From Niastella soli (GTDB lineage Bacteria > Bacteroidota > Bacteroidia > Chitinophagales > Chitinophagaceae): a stretch of DNA of 64,000 nucleotides. The stretch covers positions 711,061 through 775,060 of the forward strand of contig NZ_JAGHKO010000001.1 of assembly GCF_017742245.1 (NCBI RefSeq). The letters are read 5' to 3'. The notes under the pieces were generated by a model. That model was given only the letters and a program-made list of their open reading frames with translations. It was not told the origin of the DNA and searched no databases. The translations under genes and the position numbers were made by a program. Of the stretch, positions 45,169-55,844 are shown piece after piece (positions within the stretch are counted from its first letter, which is position 1; every line of letters starts with the position of its first letter).

Positions 45169-46668
45169 CTATTGATTGTCTTTACATAGTTTATTTAGGT
45201 CCAGCTCAGTTGAAGAGATAGGCCAAATGTATTGTCTGTTATTGGCATCAATGGCTGGCACTGTAGCAGATGTACTTACTTTGGCAGGAATGGTGAGGCC
45301 TAACCGCAAAAGGTCGGAGCTTCTGAGGCCTTCACCTAAGAATTCAATCCGCCGTTCTGTTAATAAAACATTGATCAGGTCACTGGGGGAAGCAAAATCG
45401 GCTACTGTATAAGTTTTGGCTGCATCTGACCGGTTGTGCACCGCATTTAATAAAGCCACAGCCTGTGCATCTACAGTGGTTGAATTCCGTTGCCGGGCTT
45501 CAGCCAGGTTCAATAGTACTTCTGCGTACCTGATCACCGGTACATAATCGGTGTAGGGTGTAGGCGCAGCGTACTTGACCAGCCATTGTTTTTTGCTTGT
45601 TCCTGATCCGGTAGTTTTTACAAAAGCACGCCGGGTATCGGTAGCTGACCAAACGGTTGTATTACCTGCAATACCGCTGGGGTTCAATGAATATTCTGCA
45701 TTGCCAACCCCACCCGAGGAAGAAACTGGTGAATAATAATAGGCCAGCTGGTTTTGGGTGCCGGGAAAATCTCCTGTTGTGGAGGTCATCGGCATTGAAA
45801 AGATGGATTCAGTAGTATTATACGTAGAAAATACTTTAGTGACATCTGACTGCAAAGCATTTGCAACCCCCGTTTTGGCGCTAAAGGGTGCGGCCGCGGT
45901 AACTATCTTATTGGCCTCGGCAATAACCTCGGGATATTTTTGCATGCTTAGGTACATTCTTGTTTTCAAGGCAATTACCGTATTGCGATGCGCCCTGGTT
46001 GTATTTAATTCTGAAGTACCATATACAAGAGGTAAATTGGCTTCTGCGTAATTAAAGTCGTTCAGGATCTGCGTGTATACCTGCGCTACTGTACTACGTG
46101 CCAACTGATATTCAGCCCGCAGTTTATTACCGGTTAAGCGAATGGGTAACCCATCTTTACTGCCATTGCCATCCCAGTAAGGCCGGGCATATAATTGCAA
46201 CAGACTATAATAGGAAAGGCCGCGAATAAACCTGGCTTCTGCCAGGTAATTTTTAGACACAGAGTCGCCCACTACTGCGTTTCCCTGGGCATCCATCCCT
46301 TCTAAAAAAATGTTACAGTTATTGATGGCCAGGTAGGCTTGTGCCCAAAGGCCATTTACTTCTGCTACCGTATTGGTCAATGTATGGTTCCAGGTTTGTA
46401 AACCGGTAACCCCATTAGTTCTTTCGTTCAGGAATTCCTCCGATCTGATATCGCTGTAGATCAAATAACGCCCGCCGTAGAATTGGCCATTTTTAAAACT
46501 GGTGTACAATGACCGCAGCTGGTTTAAGATCTGTTCTTTTGATGTATACACGTTCATATCAGGGATATCCGCAGTAGGTTTGGTATCCATCAGATCGCCG
46601 CGTTTGCAGGAGTTTATCAATACCCCCATCAAACAAGCAAATACAATATAATTAAGATGTTGTTTCAT
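45169..46668 (-). CDS. SusD/RagB-family nutrient-binding lipoprotein (unit 1)
   Basis: A 499-residue lipoprotein (LINSC, C21) with the N-terminal SusD-like domain (NEFLNERTNG; AEARFIRGLSYYSLLQLYARPYW) and the C-terminal RagB/SusD domain (VIRYAEVLLNLAEARQR; LLTERRIEFLGEGLRSSDLLRL). It follows its SusC by 33 bp and ends 38 bp before a strong terminator. Confidence 0.93.
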   Translation of the reverse strand: MKQHLNYIVFACLMGVLINSCKRGDLMDTKPTADIPDMNVYTSKEQILNQLRSLYTSFKNGQFYGGRYLIYSDIRSEEFLNERTNGVTGLQTWNHTLTNTVAEVNGLWAQAYLAINNCNIFLEGMDAQGNAVVGDSVSKNYLAEARFIRGLSYYSLLQLYARPYWDGNGSKDGLPIRLTGNKLRAEYQLARSTVAQVYTQILNDFNYAEANLPLVYGTSELNTTRAHRNTVIALKTRMYLSMQKYPEVIAEANKIVTAAAPFSAKTGVANALQSDVTKVFSTYNTTESIFSMPMTSTTGDFPGTQNQLAYYYSPVSSSGGVGNAEYSLNPSGIAGNTTVWSATDTRRAFVKTTGSGTSKKQWLVKYAAPTPYTDYVPVIRYAEVLLNLAEARQRNSTTVDAQAVALLNAVHNRSDAAKTYTVADFASPSDLINVLLTERRIEFLGEGLRSSDLLRLGLTIPAKVSTSATVPAIDANNRQYIWPISSTELDLNKLCKDNQ

Positions 46669-46701
46669 TTTACCTGGTTTTGCTTTTAGAAGAAAAGGCG
46701 C

Positions 46702-49700
46702 CTAGAGCCCGAGTTTCAAGCCAAGAGTAACGGTTCTGCCATTAGCAACCTGGTTTCTGTCGATGCCCTGGTTGGCAGCATTATTTCCGTTCGTTGAAGT
46801 TTCCGGATCCGGGCCAGGGTATTTGGTCCATATGTGCAGATTTTGACCACTTATATAGAACCGGGCGCTGTTGACCTTTATTCTCTCAAGGACCGATTTG
46901 GGCATATTATACGAGAGGGTAATATTACGCAGCTTCAGAAAATCGCCTTTATACATATGTATATCCAGCGGCACGGCCGATCCATTCGAATAGTTATCGC
47001 CAAATACGTTCTTTGGCATATCGGTAATATCATCCGCTTTTGTCCAGGCTCTTAACACCGCCTTTTCGTTGTTCCAGTAACGATAGTCCCGCAATCCGGC
47101 TTCGGTCCCATAATATACATAGAAACCGAGCTGATAGGTTAGCAATACATTCAATTCAAAATTCTTGTAATTGAATGTATTCTCCAGGCCGCCGATCTGT
47201 TTGGGGACGGTGTTCTGTTGGATCCTTCTGTCTGTGGTTGAAATAGCCGGGGCTGCAGTGCCATCGGCATATTGCCAGGTGGGATATGAATAATAAACCT
47301 CTTTTCCATCTGCATTAATGAAGATCCTTCTACCCGTTGCCTGATCAACGCCCTTGGTTGGGATCAGATATAATGTACCTATGCTATAGCCAGGTTGGGT
47401 AATGCTTACGGCCTCATTGGTAGTGGAACCGGCTGGTGAGGTTACTATAATAAAGGGTAAGCCTGGTGCCAGCGCAGTTACCTCGTTTTTATTGATGCTT
47501 ACGTTAAAAAAGGTACTCCAGCTGAAATCTTTTCCCTGAATTATATTGGCATTGACGCCAAATTCAAACCCTTTGTTATACATGCTGCCCACGTTCGTTC
47601 TAATGGCATTGGGAATACCAGCAGATGGCACCTGTGTTACATCGAGTACCAATCCGTCGATGTTGTTCTTATAATAGGAGAACTCACCCGTGATGCGTTC
47701 ACCCAGGATACCGAAATTCAAACCTACGTCTGATTTCTTACTTGTTTCCCAGGTAAGATCAGGGTTGCCTGATTTGTTATAACCGATGGTTGGCTGACCG
47801 CCATATAGACCGGGTGAATAAGTGTTGAAAGACTCATAATTACCTATTCCACTGATGTTACCTACTTTACCATAGCTGCCACGGAATTTGAAACTGCTGA
47901 ACACTTTATCAAGACCGGCAGATGTCCAGAAACCTTCTTTGGTTATTTCCCAACCGGCCGATACGCCCCAGAACACCCCTTTTCGTGCAGTATATCCCAG
48001 TCCTGAAAATTCATCCTGGCGCAGGTTACCACTCAGGTAGTATTTCCTGGCGAAATTGTAATTGATACGGCCAAACTGGGAGTACAGGTAATTCGATCCT
48101 ACAGACAACAAAAACGGGTTATTCACGGTATAACCACCCTGTGTATTTGTAAAATAAGGATCAGAAATAGATTGTCTTGAAAGCCCGAACCCTTCACCGA
48201 TTGTTCGTTGATCTTCGATACCAGCCAACAGTCCGAGGGTATGGTCTTCCCCAAATGATTTATCTATAGATAACGTATTTGTCCAAATGCTGCGTTTGTT
48301 TTTACCCAGGGCACTTTGTGCAAGCCCATTAGTGCCATAGCCTTCGCCACTAATAGCGTCAAAGAAGATCTGGTTATCGGCATACAGGTAGTCAATACCA
48401 TACAGCGATTTCAGGGTTAGCCATTTTAACGGTTTTATCTGTACATAGCCATTCGCCTGAACATGGTTTATCTCCGTATTGCTGCGGTTCTTGTCTAACG
48501 ATACAACAGGGTTATAGATACCAACGGTCTGTTTATTACCCATTGCACCAATATTGCCAGAGACGGTATTATAGGTACCGTCGTTATTATAAGGTGAAAT
48601 ACTGGGCGCTGTTAAAATGGCAAGACGACCTAACCCACCGGAATTAAATGCTTCACCGGGCAATGAACCAGAACTTACCGCCGCCAGGTTATCTTCATTG
48701 GAGTAGGAGATCTTGGCGCCGGTTGAAATGATGCTGTTCACTTTATGGTCTATATTGAACAAGACCGATTTCCGCCTGAATTCATTTCGTTTTACAATAC
48801 CCTGCTGATTGGTATAGCCTAATGAAAAATAATAGTTGGTACTTTCTGTAGCTCCTGAAACACTAATGGAGTTGCTGTGGCTGATGCCGGTACGGTAAAT
48901 ATAATCGTACCATCTTGTGTCAATGGGGTTGCCATCGGGGCCGTTCGTTAATGCAAAATAGTTGGTACTGGCATTATAGGTTTTGGCATTCACCAACCCC
49001 TGGTTCTTAAAATCGGTATATTCCTGCGCATTTAACAGTTCTGGTAAGCGCTGCACTTTTGTCCAGCCCACCCAACCATCGTACGATACGCGGGCGCGGC
49101 CCATTTTTCCTTTTTTGGTAGTGATGAACACAACGCCATTGGCAGCGCGGCTTCCATAAATGGCCGATGCAGCAGCATCTTTAGCAATGTCTATGCTTTC
49201 AATATCACTTGGATTGATGCTCGCCAGCGCATTGGCGCCAGCATTGGTACCGCTGAAGTCGCCGGTAAAAGTGGGTACCCCATCAATTACCACAAGCGGA
49301 TAGGAACTTAAGGAGATGGAATTGGTTCCCCTGATCCTGAACACCGGCGGATTGTTCACAATACCATTCGGTACTGTTATTTGCACGCCTGTTGCCCGGC
49401 CACCCAATGCTGCTTCAAAGCTTTGTATGGGCTTATCTGCAATGGAAACGCCTTTAACGGTGGCCACGTTTCCGGTGGCTTCTTTCCTTTTCTGTGTTCC
49501 ATAACCTACTACAACCACCTCGGCAAGGTTCCTTTCAGCCGACTCCATTCGGGCATTGATCACGCCCTTATCGCCAATGGTAACTTCCACATCATTCATT
49601 CCAACCGCGGAGAACTTAATGATCCTGGAACCGGCAGGAACACTCATGGAGAACATGCCATCTGCATTCGTAGTGGTGCCGTTACTTGTTCCTTTAATAA

Positions 49701-49827
49701 TTACTGAAGTGTTTGGGATGGGGCTTCCGTCTGAGGCAGTGACCCTTCCCGTTAGTGTACGGGTTTGCGCTTGCAGCAGGCAGGTGCTTGCCCCTACTGC
49801 AAGTAGCAGTAAAAGAAATTTTCTCAT
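46702..49827 (-). CDS. SusC/RagA-family TonB-linked outer-membrane protein (unit 1)
   Basis: A 1041-residue TonB-dependent channel with signal peptide, regulatory domain (TLTGRVTASDGSPIPNTSV), TonB box (LAEVVVVGYGTQKRKE), plug (FRIRGTNSISLSSYPLVVIDGVP; SIDIAKDAAASAIYGSRAANGVVFITTKKG) and barrel ending TVTLGLKLGL. The plug is close to that of the unit 3 SusC, suggesting the two outer units are paralogues with the unit 2 type between them. Confidence 0.95.
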   Translation of the reverse strand: MRKFLLLLLAVGASTCLLQAQTRTLTGRVTASDGSPIPNTSVIIKGTSNGTTTNADGMFSMSVPAGSRIIKFSAVGMNDVEVTIGDKGVINARMESAERNLAEVVVVGYGTQKRKEATGNVATVKGVSIADKPIQSFEAALGGRATGVQITVPNGIVNNPPVFRIRGTNSISLSSYPLVVIDGVPTFTGDFSGTNAGANALASINPSDIESIDIAKDAAASAIYGSRAANGVVFITTKKGKMGRARVSYDGWVGWTKVQRLPELLNAQEYTDFKNQGLVNAKTYNASTNYFALTNGPDGNPIDTRWYDYIYRTGISHSNSISVSGATESTNYYFSLGYTNQQGIVKRNEFRRKSVLFNIDHKVNSIISTGAKISYSNEDNLAAVSSGSLPGEAFNSGGLGRLAILTAPSISPYNNDGTYNTVSGNIGAMGNKQTVGIYNPVVSLDKNRSNTEINHVQANGYVQIKPLKWLTLKSLYGIDYLYADNQIFFDAISGEGYGTNGLAQSALGKNKRSIWTNTLSIDKSFGEDHTLGLLAGIEDQRTIGEGFGLSRQSISDPYFTNTQGGYTVNNPFLLSVGSNYLYSQFGRINYNFARKYYLSGNLRQDEFSGLGYTARKGVFWGVSAGWEITKEGFWTSAGLDKVFSSFKFRGSYGKVGNISGIGNYESFNTYSPGLYGGQPTIGYNKSGNPDLTWETSKKSDVGLNFGILGERITGEFSYYKNNIDGLVLDVTQVPSAGIPNAIRTNVGSMYNKGFEFGVNANIIQGKDFSWSTFFNVSINKNEVTALAPGLPFIIVTSPAGSTTNEAVSITQPGYSIGTLYLIPTKGVDQATGRRIFINADGKEVYYSYPTWQYADGTAAPAISTTDRRIQQNTVPKQIGGLENTFNYKNFELNVLLTYQLGFYVYYGTEAGLRDYRYWNNEKAVLRAWTKADDITDMPKNVFGDNYSNGSAVPLDIHMYKGDFLKLRNITLSYNMPKSVLERIKVNSARFYISGQNLHIWTKYPGPDPETSTNGNNAANQGIDRNQVANGRTVTLGLKLGL

Positions 49828-49862
49828 GTGTGACTTTTTAAACAGTTAGTATACTTGGTAAG

Positions 49863-49896
49863 TAAATATAACTAAAAGCACACATGGTAACTTCAA
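49863..49896 (-). promoter_or_regulatory. promoter of SusC/D unit 1
   Basis: On the minus strand TTG (49894-49896) and TATATTTA (49863-49870; one mismatch to TAnnTTTG), spacer 23 nt. Confidence 0.4.
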
Positions 49897-49913
49897 TTAT
49901 TTTCCCCGATCGG

Positions 49914-52265
49914 CTATTTTTTTATCATTGTCATAAGCAAAGCAGGTAAAAATATCAGGTTGGTCAACGTTGCCAGTATGAGAGTAAGCGACGTAAGCCA
50001 ACCCAACGCCTGCGTACCACCGAATCCGCTAAAACAGAAAATAACAAATCCGGCGATGAGTACCAGCGAAGTATAAATGATACTTATACCTGTTTTATGA
50101 ATGGTGTCAATCACCAGTTCATGTGAGGTCTTTTTACTATTTATGGAGAGCTCTTGTTTGTAATTTACTAAGAACCTTATGGTTATGTCGATGGCGATGC
50201 CTAACGCTACCGAAAATACCAAAACGGTAGAAGGTTTAATGGCCACACCTGCCCATCCCATTACCCCAGCCGTGATGATCAGCGGAATAATATTGGGTAT
50301 AAGGGAACAAATTAAGATTTTAAACGATCTGAACAGGTACAACATACAAAGGGCAATAAGCAGGAACGCCCACATAATGCTTTCCTTCAACCCATTGATG
50401 ATAAAGGCGCTGCCTTCGAGGAAGGTAATACTGGTACCAGTAAACTCTACATGGTATTTAGAAGTATCGAATAACTGGCGGCTGCGGTCTTCAATAGTGC
50501 TGATCAATTCAGGTAAACGTTTGCTACCTACATCTTTCATACTAACGCTTATACGCGCCAGCCGGCGATTGCTATCCATAAAGGAGGCCACCACCCGGTT
50601 AAAGTTGTTTGACTTGCCACTGCTATCGGCTGATGCTTTAGCACTGAGGTATTGCGATAAAAAGAGGAGATCAGCTTCATTAGGAGCCTTGTAAGCGCTG
50701 CTATCACCATTATAATAAGCCTGACGGGCAAATTTCAACCCCTCTACTATCGACAGGGGCCGGGCCATTTCGGGCTGTGCAGTGATGAACTGTGATAAAG
50801 AATCTATCCGGGCAAAGGTTTGTACCGGACTCCGTCGCAATCCCTGTTTCTGTTTGGTATCTATCACAATTTCGAGCGGCATTACCCCTCTGAAATGTTC
50901 TTCAAAATATTTAAGGTCCTTATAGATCTTATCCGTTTTTGGCAGGTCATCTACTATAAATCCTACTGATTTCAACCGGAACATACCTGCAACAGATGCC
51001 AGTAATATAATGGCCGTTACTCCGTAGATCAGTTTTTTGTGATTCGATGACCAGCGTTCGAGGCTATCCAGAATCGCTAGCAGCCATTTGTTCTCTAAAT
51101 ACTTTGTATGCCGCTTTTTAGGATCAGGCAAAAGACTCAGTACCGCTGGTATGAACATGATGGAGATAAAGAACAAGGCCATGATGTTGAAACCTGCTAC
51201 GATCCCGAATTCCTTCAATACCGCGCTTTTGGTAAGGCCAAACACAGCAAAACCGATGGCAGCGGCTATATTACAAAACAGGGTTACAACTCCCATGCGG
51301 CTGATCATGGCGGTTAAAGCCACCCGTTTTCTGCTTTCATTGGTGAAAACCTCGCTATTGATATCGTTGTAAGCCGTGTGATATTTATTCAGGAAGTATA
51401 TACAATTGGGGATACCAATTACCACTATCAATGGAGGTATTACGCCTGTTAACAGGGTGATCTTATATCCCATCCATTCAATGGTACCCATACACCATAT
51501 TACCCCAATGATCACTACTGCCAGCGACATGAGGGTAGCACTGAAGCTGCGGAAGAAGATCAATAATATAATAGCAGAGAGAATAAGCGAGCCCAGCAGG
51601 AACCATTGCATTTCGGAAGCCACTTTGGTTGCCAGGTTGGTACGGATCAATGGCAGACCGCTGTAATGCATTTCAAGGTTATGCTTTTTACCAAATGCAT
51701 CGGCTATTGCAACAATTTCAGTTACTACTTTATTTCTTCCTTTTGAGTTCAGTACGTCTTTATTAATTCGGATACCCATCATGTAGGTATTGGACGTAGG
51801 GTCAAACAACAAACCCTGGTAAAATGGCAAACTGTAAAAGAGTTTAGCCATGCTATCCAGCTCAGGTTGTGTGAGCTGTCTGCCAGGGAAAACCGGTACG
51901 CCATTCAATTTTTCGTTGGTAGTATCTTTTACCAGGTTGGTAGCGGCCGGTACACTCAACACATCTTCCACCGCATTCACTCCTTTTATTTGTTTGGCCA
52001 GTGCAGCATAATCATTAAATACATCAGCCTGAAACAGTTTGTCGGTAGTGATACCAATGGCCATCAAATTGCCGTCTTCCCCAAACTGACTGCGGAATGC
52101 CTGGTAGGCCTGGTATTTGGGATTATCGGTTGGAATAGCTCTTGCAAACTCATAGCTCATTTGAACTTTGGAAGCGTGATAGCCCATTAAACCGGTTAAA
52201 GCCAGTAAGAGGATCAATAACATCCAGCGTGACCGTAAAATGAACCGGGCGATTTTTTCCCACAT
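49914..52265 (-). CDS. RND superfamily (MMPL/Patched-like) exporter
   Basis: A 783-residue inner-membrane protein with two repeats, each of one helix, a periplasmic domain and five further helices (twelve in all). The first helix is WMLLILLLALTGLMGY. The helix-4 motif in both halves is the proton-relay region of the family (GTIEWMGYKITLLTGVIPPLIVVIGIPN and GVAIKPSTVLVFSVALGIAIDITIRFL). The family includes MmpL and hopanoid or lipid exporters; the cargo is unknown. There is no linked membrane-fusion protein or outer-membrane channel, which fits the lipid-exporter group rather than a tripartite drug pump. Confidence 0.9.
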   Translation of the reverse strand: MWEKIARFILRSRWMLLILLLALTGLMGYHASKVQMSYEFARAIPTDNPKYQAYQAFRSQFGEDGNLMAIGITTDKLFQADVFNDYAALAKQIKGVNAVEDVLSVPAATNLVKDTTNEKLNGVPVFPGRQLTQPELDSMAKLFYSLPFYQGLLFDPTSNTYMMGIRINKDVLNSKGRNKVVTEIVAIADAFGKKHNLEMHYSGLPLIRTNLATKVASEMQWFLLGSLILSAIILLIFFRSFSATLMSLAVVIIGVIWCMGTIEWMGYKITLLTGVIPPLIVVIGIPNCIYFLNKYHTAYNDINSEVFTNESRKRVALTAMISRMGVVTLFCNIAAAIGFAVFGLTKSAVLKEFGIVAGFNIMALFFISIMFIPAVLSLLPDPKKRHTKYLENKWLLAILDSLERWSSNHKKLIYGVTAIILLASVAGMFRLKSVGFIVDDLPKTDKIYKDLKYFEEHFRGVMPLEIVIDTKQKQGLRRSPVQTFARIDSLSQFITAQPEMARPLSIVEGLKFARQAYYNGDSSAYKAPNEADLLFLSQYLSAKASADSSGKSNNFNRVVASFMDSNRRLARISVSMKDVGSKRLPELISTIEDRSRQLFDTSKYHVEFTGTSITFLEGSAFIINGLKESIMWAFLLIALCMLYLFRSFKILICSLIPNIIPLIITAGVMGWAGVAIKPSTVLVFSVALGIAIDITIRFLVNYKQELSINSKKTSHELVIDTIHKTGISIIYTSLVLIAGFVIFCFSGFGGTQALGWLTSLTLILATLTNLIFLPALLMTMIKK

Positions 52266-52582
52266 GTAGAATATAGAATTTACTGCTAAGAATATTAATT
52301 ATTGGCAGCAAAGAAACTCATTTTAACAGGATTAAGGAAGTTTATTTACCGCCAATAAAAGCCCCTAACAAACTTTTAATGTCAATGAATTAAGAAACCT
52401 TTTTTTTATAATATGGCAGCTTGTCACAGAAACAGGTGCTATATTAAAATAGGCCCTTTAGTACGCATTTTTGTCATCCTTTAGTATAAAGGCCGCCATA
52501 TTTAATATCAGGGAAATTCTTTAGCAATGGTCCGGCCCATGTATATTACTAATTCAACCACATATAATTACCTTTGAAAACT
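52266..52582. other. divergent spacer between the RND gene and porZ
   Basis: 317 bp. A -7 box for porZ lies at its right end (52569-52576). No other structure is recognised. Confidence 0.5.
52569..52576 (+). promoter_or_regulatory. -7 element of porZ
   Basis: TACCTTTG, a full match. The ATG at 52583 is 7 nt downstream, where transcription would begin, so the message may be leaderless. This also argues against the in-frame TTG at 52574 as the start. Confidence 0.45.
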
Positions 52583-54880
52583 ATGCTACAACGCATCCTG
52601 GCCTTTTATTGCGCGGCGCTCACCATTCCGTTTGTTTCGCTGGCACAATTTCAGCCAATAGGTCAATGGCGGGATCACCTACCTTACCAACAGGTAACTG
52701 CCGTTACTTATACCAATGGTAAAATATGGGCCGCTACTCCGTATAGTTTATTTTCTGTTGAGGTGGTCGATAACACCATCGAACGCTGGAGCCGCACCAA
52801 TGGTTTGGCCGAAACCGGCATCAGCGCTATGGGCGCCGAACCAAACGGCCAGCGGGTGGTAATTGCTTACAATAACAGCAATATTGATGTATTGGTTGAA
52901 GACAAGCTCATCAATATTAATTCCTTAAAGAATGCCAGTATAGCAGGCGATAAAACAGTAAAGACAGTATACATTGATCAGCAACTGGCTTATCTGGCTA
53001 CAGGTATAGGTATTGTGGTGATCAACCTTGATAAATACGAAATAAAAGATACCTACATCATTGGGAATGGCGGTTCAAAGGTGGCAGTAAATGCTATTAC
53101 CAGCAATGGGAATACGGTTTATGCAGCTACCAGCGAAGGACTAAAGAAAGCACCCGCGAACGCCAATCTCGCGGATTTCCGCAACTGGCAATTGGTTTCT
53201 GGCAGCAATGGTTTACCTGCCGGCAATGTACAGGCATTGGCATCCATTCAAAACAATGTAGTGGCGGTAAGAAACGATTCGTTGTGGTTACAAACCGGCA
53301 ACGCCTGGAGTTTATTATACCGCGATGGCTGGACCATCAGAAATTGCACCGTATCAAATAACAAAATACTCCTTAGCGAAACCAATAACAACACGGGCCG
53401 GATAGTGGTGCTTACGGCTACCGGAACAACCGATCAAACAATCCTGGACGCACAACTCACCGCCGCGCCGCGACAGGCAATTATTTACCAAAATGAATAC
53501 TATATAGCAGATACGTTGGCGGGTTTATCGAATTACAGCGGCAATGCATTTCACCGATTGTTGCCCGATGCGCCGCCCGCAATAGCTACCGGCAGTATGC
53601 AGGCGCTCCATAATACCATATGGGCAACAGCTGGCGCTGTAAACACCAATTGGGAAGCGCTCAATAATAAAAACGGTTTGTTCTCATTTACTGATAACAC
53701 CTGGAATTACTTCAATGGTTCACGTTTTCCCAAGCTGGATTCACTTACCGATCTGGTAGCTGTAGCCGCTGATCCCGTCGATGAAAGCGTATGGGCCGGT
53801 TCATTTGGCGGCGGATTGGTGAACATCAAAAAAGATAATTCCATCAACATCTTCAAACAAAACTCCCCTGTTCAACCAACCTATTTTAATGCAAAAAGTT
53901 ACCGGGTCAGCGGTCTTGCTTTTGATGCCGATAATAATTTATGGGTAGCCAATTATGGCGGACTGAACCCCCTGCTGGTTAAAAAAGGAGATGGCAGCTG
54001 GCTGTCGTTTATTATTCCCTTTGCCCTGCCAGAGCAGGCCGTTTCGCAAATAGTGATCGATGATAATAACCAGAAATGGATTGTGCTGCCTAAGAACAAT
54101 GGCCTTGCCTGTTTTAATCATGGCCAAAACATCGACAACCCCGGCGATGATCAATGGAAATTTTTCCGCAGTGGAAAAGGGAACGGCAACCTGCCGGATA
54201 ATGATGTACGGTGTATTGCAAAAGACAAAAACAACTTTATCTGGGTGGGCACTGCCAAAGGCATTGGCGTTATTCAATGCACACAACAGGCTGTGACAAA
54301 CAATGGCTGCGATGCGGTGTTACCTATTGTTCAGCAGGATAACTTTGCAGGATATTTGTTTAGCGACGAACAGGTACAAACCATTGCTGTGGATGGCGCC
54401 GATCGCAAATGGGTAGGTACACAAAATGGCGTATGGCTATTAAGTGCCGATGCCAGTAAGATCATTTACCGGTTTACAGTAAGTAATAGTCCATTATTGA
54501 GCAATGATGTAAAACAGATTGCCATCGATGGCAAAACCGGTGAAGTATTTTTTGCTACCGCCAAAGGCATTTGTTCGTTTCGCAGCACGGCTACAGAAAC
54601 AAAAGAGACCAATAGTGACGTATTGGTATTCCCCAATCCTGTGCCACCGGGTTATACCGGTACCATTGCCATCAGAGGCGTACCTAACAATGCCATTGTA
54701 AAGATCACTGAACTGAATGGCAGGTTGGTATATCAAACAAAGGCGCTTGGCAGCCAGGCCATTTGGAATGGTAAAGATTATAATGGCCGCAGTATCTCAT
54801 CTGGTGTTTACCTGGTATTGGCCAGCGATGAAGAACACCAACAAAAACTGGTCACCAAAATTGTATTCATTCAAAAATGA
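52583..54880 (+). CDS. porZ: PorZ-like type IX secretion protein
   Basis: PorZ is a surface component of the type IX secretion system that helps attach cargo to anionic lipopolysaccharide. The protein of 765 residues has a signal peptide (to about SLAQ), then the signature IGQWRDHLPYQQVTAVTY of the PorZ N-terminal propeller, two seven-bladed beta-propeller regions (two-component-propeller-like repeats such as NLWVANYGGLNPLLV and IWVGTAKGIGVI), and a C-terminal type A sorting domain (VFPNPVPPGYTGTIAI; GVYLVLASDEEHQQKLVTKIVFIQK). It overlaps recO by 4 nt. Confidence 0.85.
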   Translation: MLQRILAFYCAALTIPFVSLAQFQPIGQWRDHLPYQQVTAVTYTNGKIWAATPYSLFSVEVVDNTIERWSRTNGLAETGISAMGAEPNGQRVVIAYNNSNIDVLVEDKLININSLKNASIAGDKTVKTVYIDQQLAYLATGIGIVVINLDKYEIKDTYIIGNGGSKVAVNAITSNGNTVYAATSEGLKKAPANANLADFRNWQLVSGSNGLPAGNVQALASIQNNVVAVRNDSLWLQTGNAWSLLYRDGWTIRNCTVSNNKILLSETNNNTGRIVVLTATGTTDQTILDAQLTAAPRQAIIYQNEYYIADTLAGLSNYSGNAFHRLLPDAPPAIATGSMQALHNTIWATAGAVNTNWEALNNKNGLFSFTDNTWNYFNGSRFPKLDSLTDLVAVAADPVDESVWAGSFGGGLVNIKKDNSINIFKQNSPVQPTYFNAKSYRVSGLAFDADNNLWVANYGGLNPLLVKKGDGSWLSFIIPFALPEQAVSQIVIDDNNQKWIVLPKNNGLACFNHGQNIDNPGDDQWKFFRSGKGNGNLPDNDVRCIAKDKNNFIWVGTAKGIGVIQCTQQAVTNNGCDAVLPIVQQDNFAGYLFSDEQVQTIAVDGADRKWVGTQNGVWLLSADASKIIYRFTVSNSPLLSNDVKQIAIDGKTGEVFFATAKGICSFRSTATETKETNSDVLVFPNPVPPGYTGTIAIRGVPNNAIVKITELNGRLVYQTKALGSQAIWNGKDYNGRSISSGVYLVLASDEEHQQKLVTKIVFIQK

Positions 54881-55617
54881 CACTCCATAATACCAAGGGC
54901 ATTGTATTACGAACCGTGAAATATGGCGAGACCAGCGTCATCGTTACTATTTTCACGGAGTTGTTCGGCATACAATCGTATATAGTAAATGGGGTGCGTA
55001 CTTCCAGCAAAAAAGGCAGCGGCAAGGCCAACCTGTTTCAGCCAGGCGCCATCCTTGACCTTACGGCTTATCATAACGAGTTGCATCATCTGCAACGCCT
55101 GCGTGAGTTTAAATGGGGCTATTTATACCAGCATATCTTTTTTGATGTGGTAAAAAACTCTGTGGCTTTGTTCATGGTGGAATTGTTGTCGAAAACACTC
55201 AAGCAACCGGAAGCGAACCCTGAGTTGTTCTATTTTGCTGAAGATGCGTTTATACATCTTGATAAGGCAGATGTACAGATAGCGGGTAATTTCCCCTTAT
55301 ACTTTGCCCTGCACCTGGCTTCGTTCTATGGGTTCCGTTTTAGCGATAAGTATACCGATCAAACCACCTATCTCGATCTGCAGGAAGGAGAATTTGTACA
55401 CGAGCATCCGGTCCATCCCCATTTTTTATCATACCCTTACAGTTATATCACGTCACAATTACTCAAGGCAATGCAGCCTCATGAATTGTCGCAGATAAAA
55501 CTCAACCAGGAAACCCGGCGCATATTGTTACAGGCTTATCAAACCTATTATGTGTTGCACTTTGCAGATTTCGGGATCATGAAAACGTTACCTGTTTTAC
55601 AGGAAGTGCTAGGTTAA
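54877..55617 (+). CDS. recO: DNA repair protein RecO
   Basis: RecO works with RecR to load RecA at gaps. The 246-residue protein has the N-terminal OB fold (TKGIVLRTVKYGETSVIVTIFTELFG, then IVNGVRTSSKKG) and the helical C-terminal region. It lacks the zinc-finger cysteines found in many RecO proteins, as is common in Bacteroidota. The start codon lies inside the end of porZ, so translation is probably coupled. Confidence 0.93.
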   Translation: MTLHNTKGIVLRTVKYGETSVIVTIFTELFGIQSYIVNGVRTSSKKGSGKANLFQPGAILDLTAYHNELHHLQRLREFKWGYLYQHIFFDVVKNSVALFMVELLSKTLKQPEANPELFYFAEDAFIHLDKADVQIAGNFPLYFALHLASFYGFRFSDKYTDQTTYLDLQEGEFVHEHPVHPHFLSYPYSYITSQLLKAMQPHELSQIKLNQETRRILLQAYQTYYVLHFADFGIMKTLPVLQEVLG

Positions 55618-55688
55618 AGAATATGCATGCAAAGAACTGCCGTACGAAATACAAAGGTACCCCTTCCCTCCATTCGATATTTCTATCA

Positions 55689-55827
55689 TGTGACGGGCTT
55701 CGGGAACCGCTGTGATGACTCGAGAAGAACGGTGTGACGAATGGTAATTTCTCCTCGGAAAATTCATTTTTGGTGTGACGAATGGAGGAATATGGTGTGA
55801 TAAATAGTCGAATTCCTGTGATGGTTG
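55689..55827. repeat. 22-nt (2 x 11) period repeat array
   Basis: TGTGAC/TGTGAT headers occur at 55689, 55711, 55733, 55774, 55796 and 55817. The spacings are 22, 22, 41, 22 and 21 nt, close to multiples of 11. There is no coding frame. Confidence 0.7.
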
Positions 55828-55844
55828 TTATTTTCTTCTCATTG

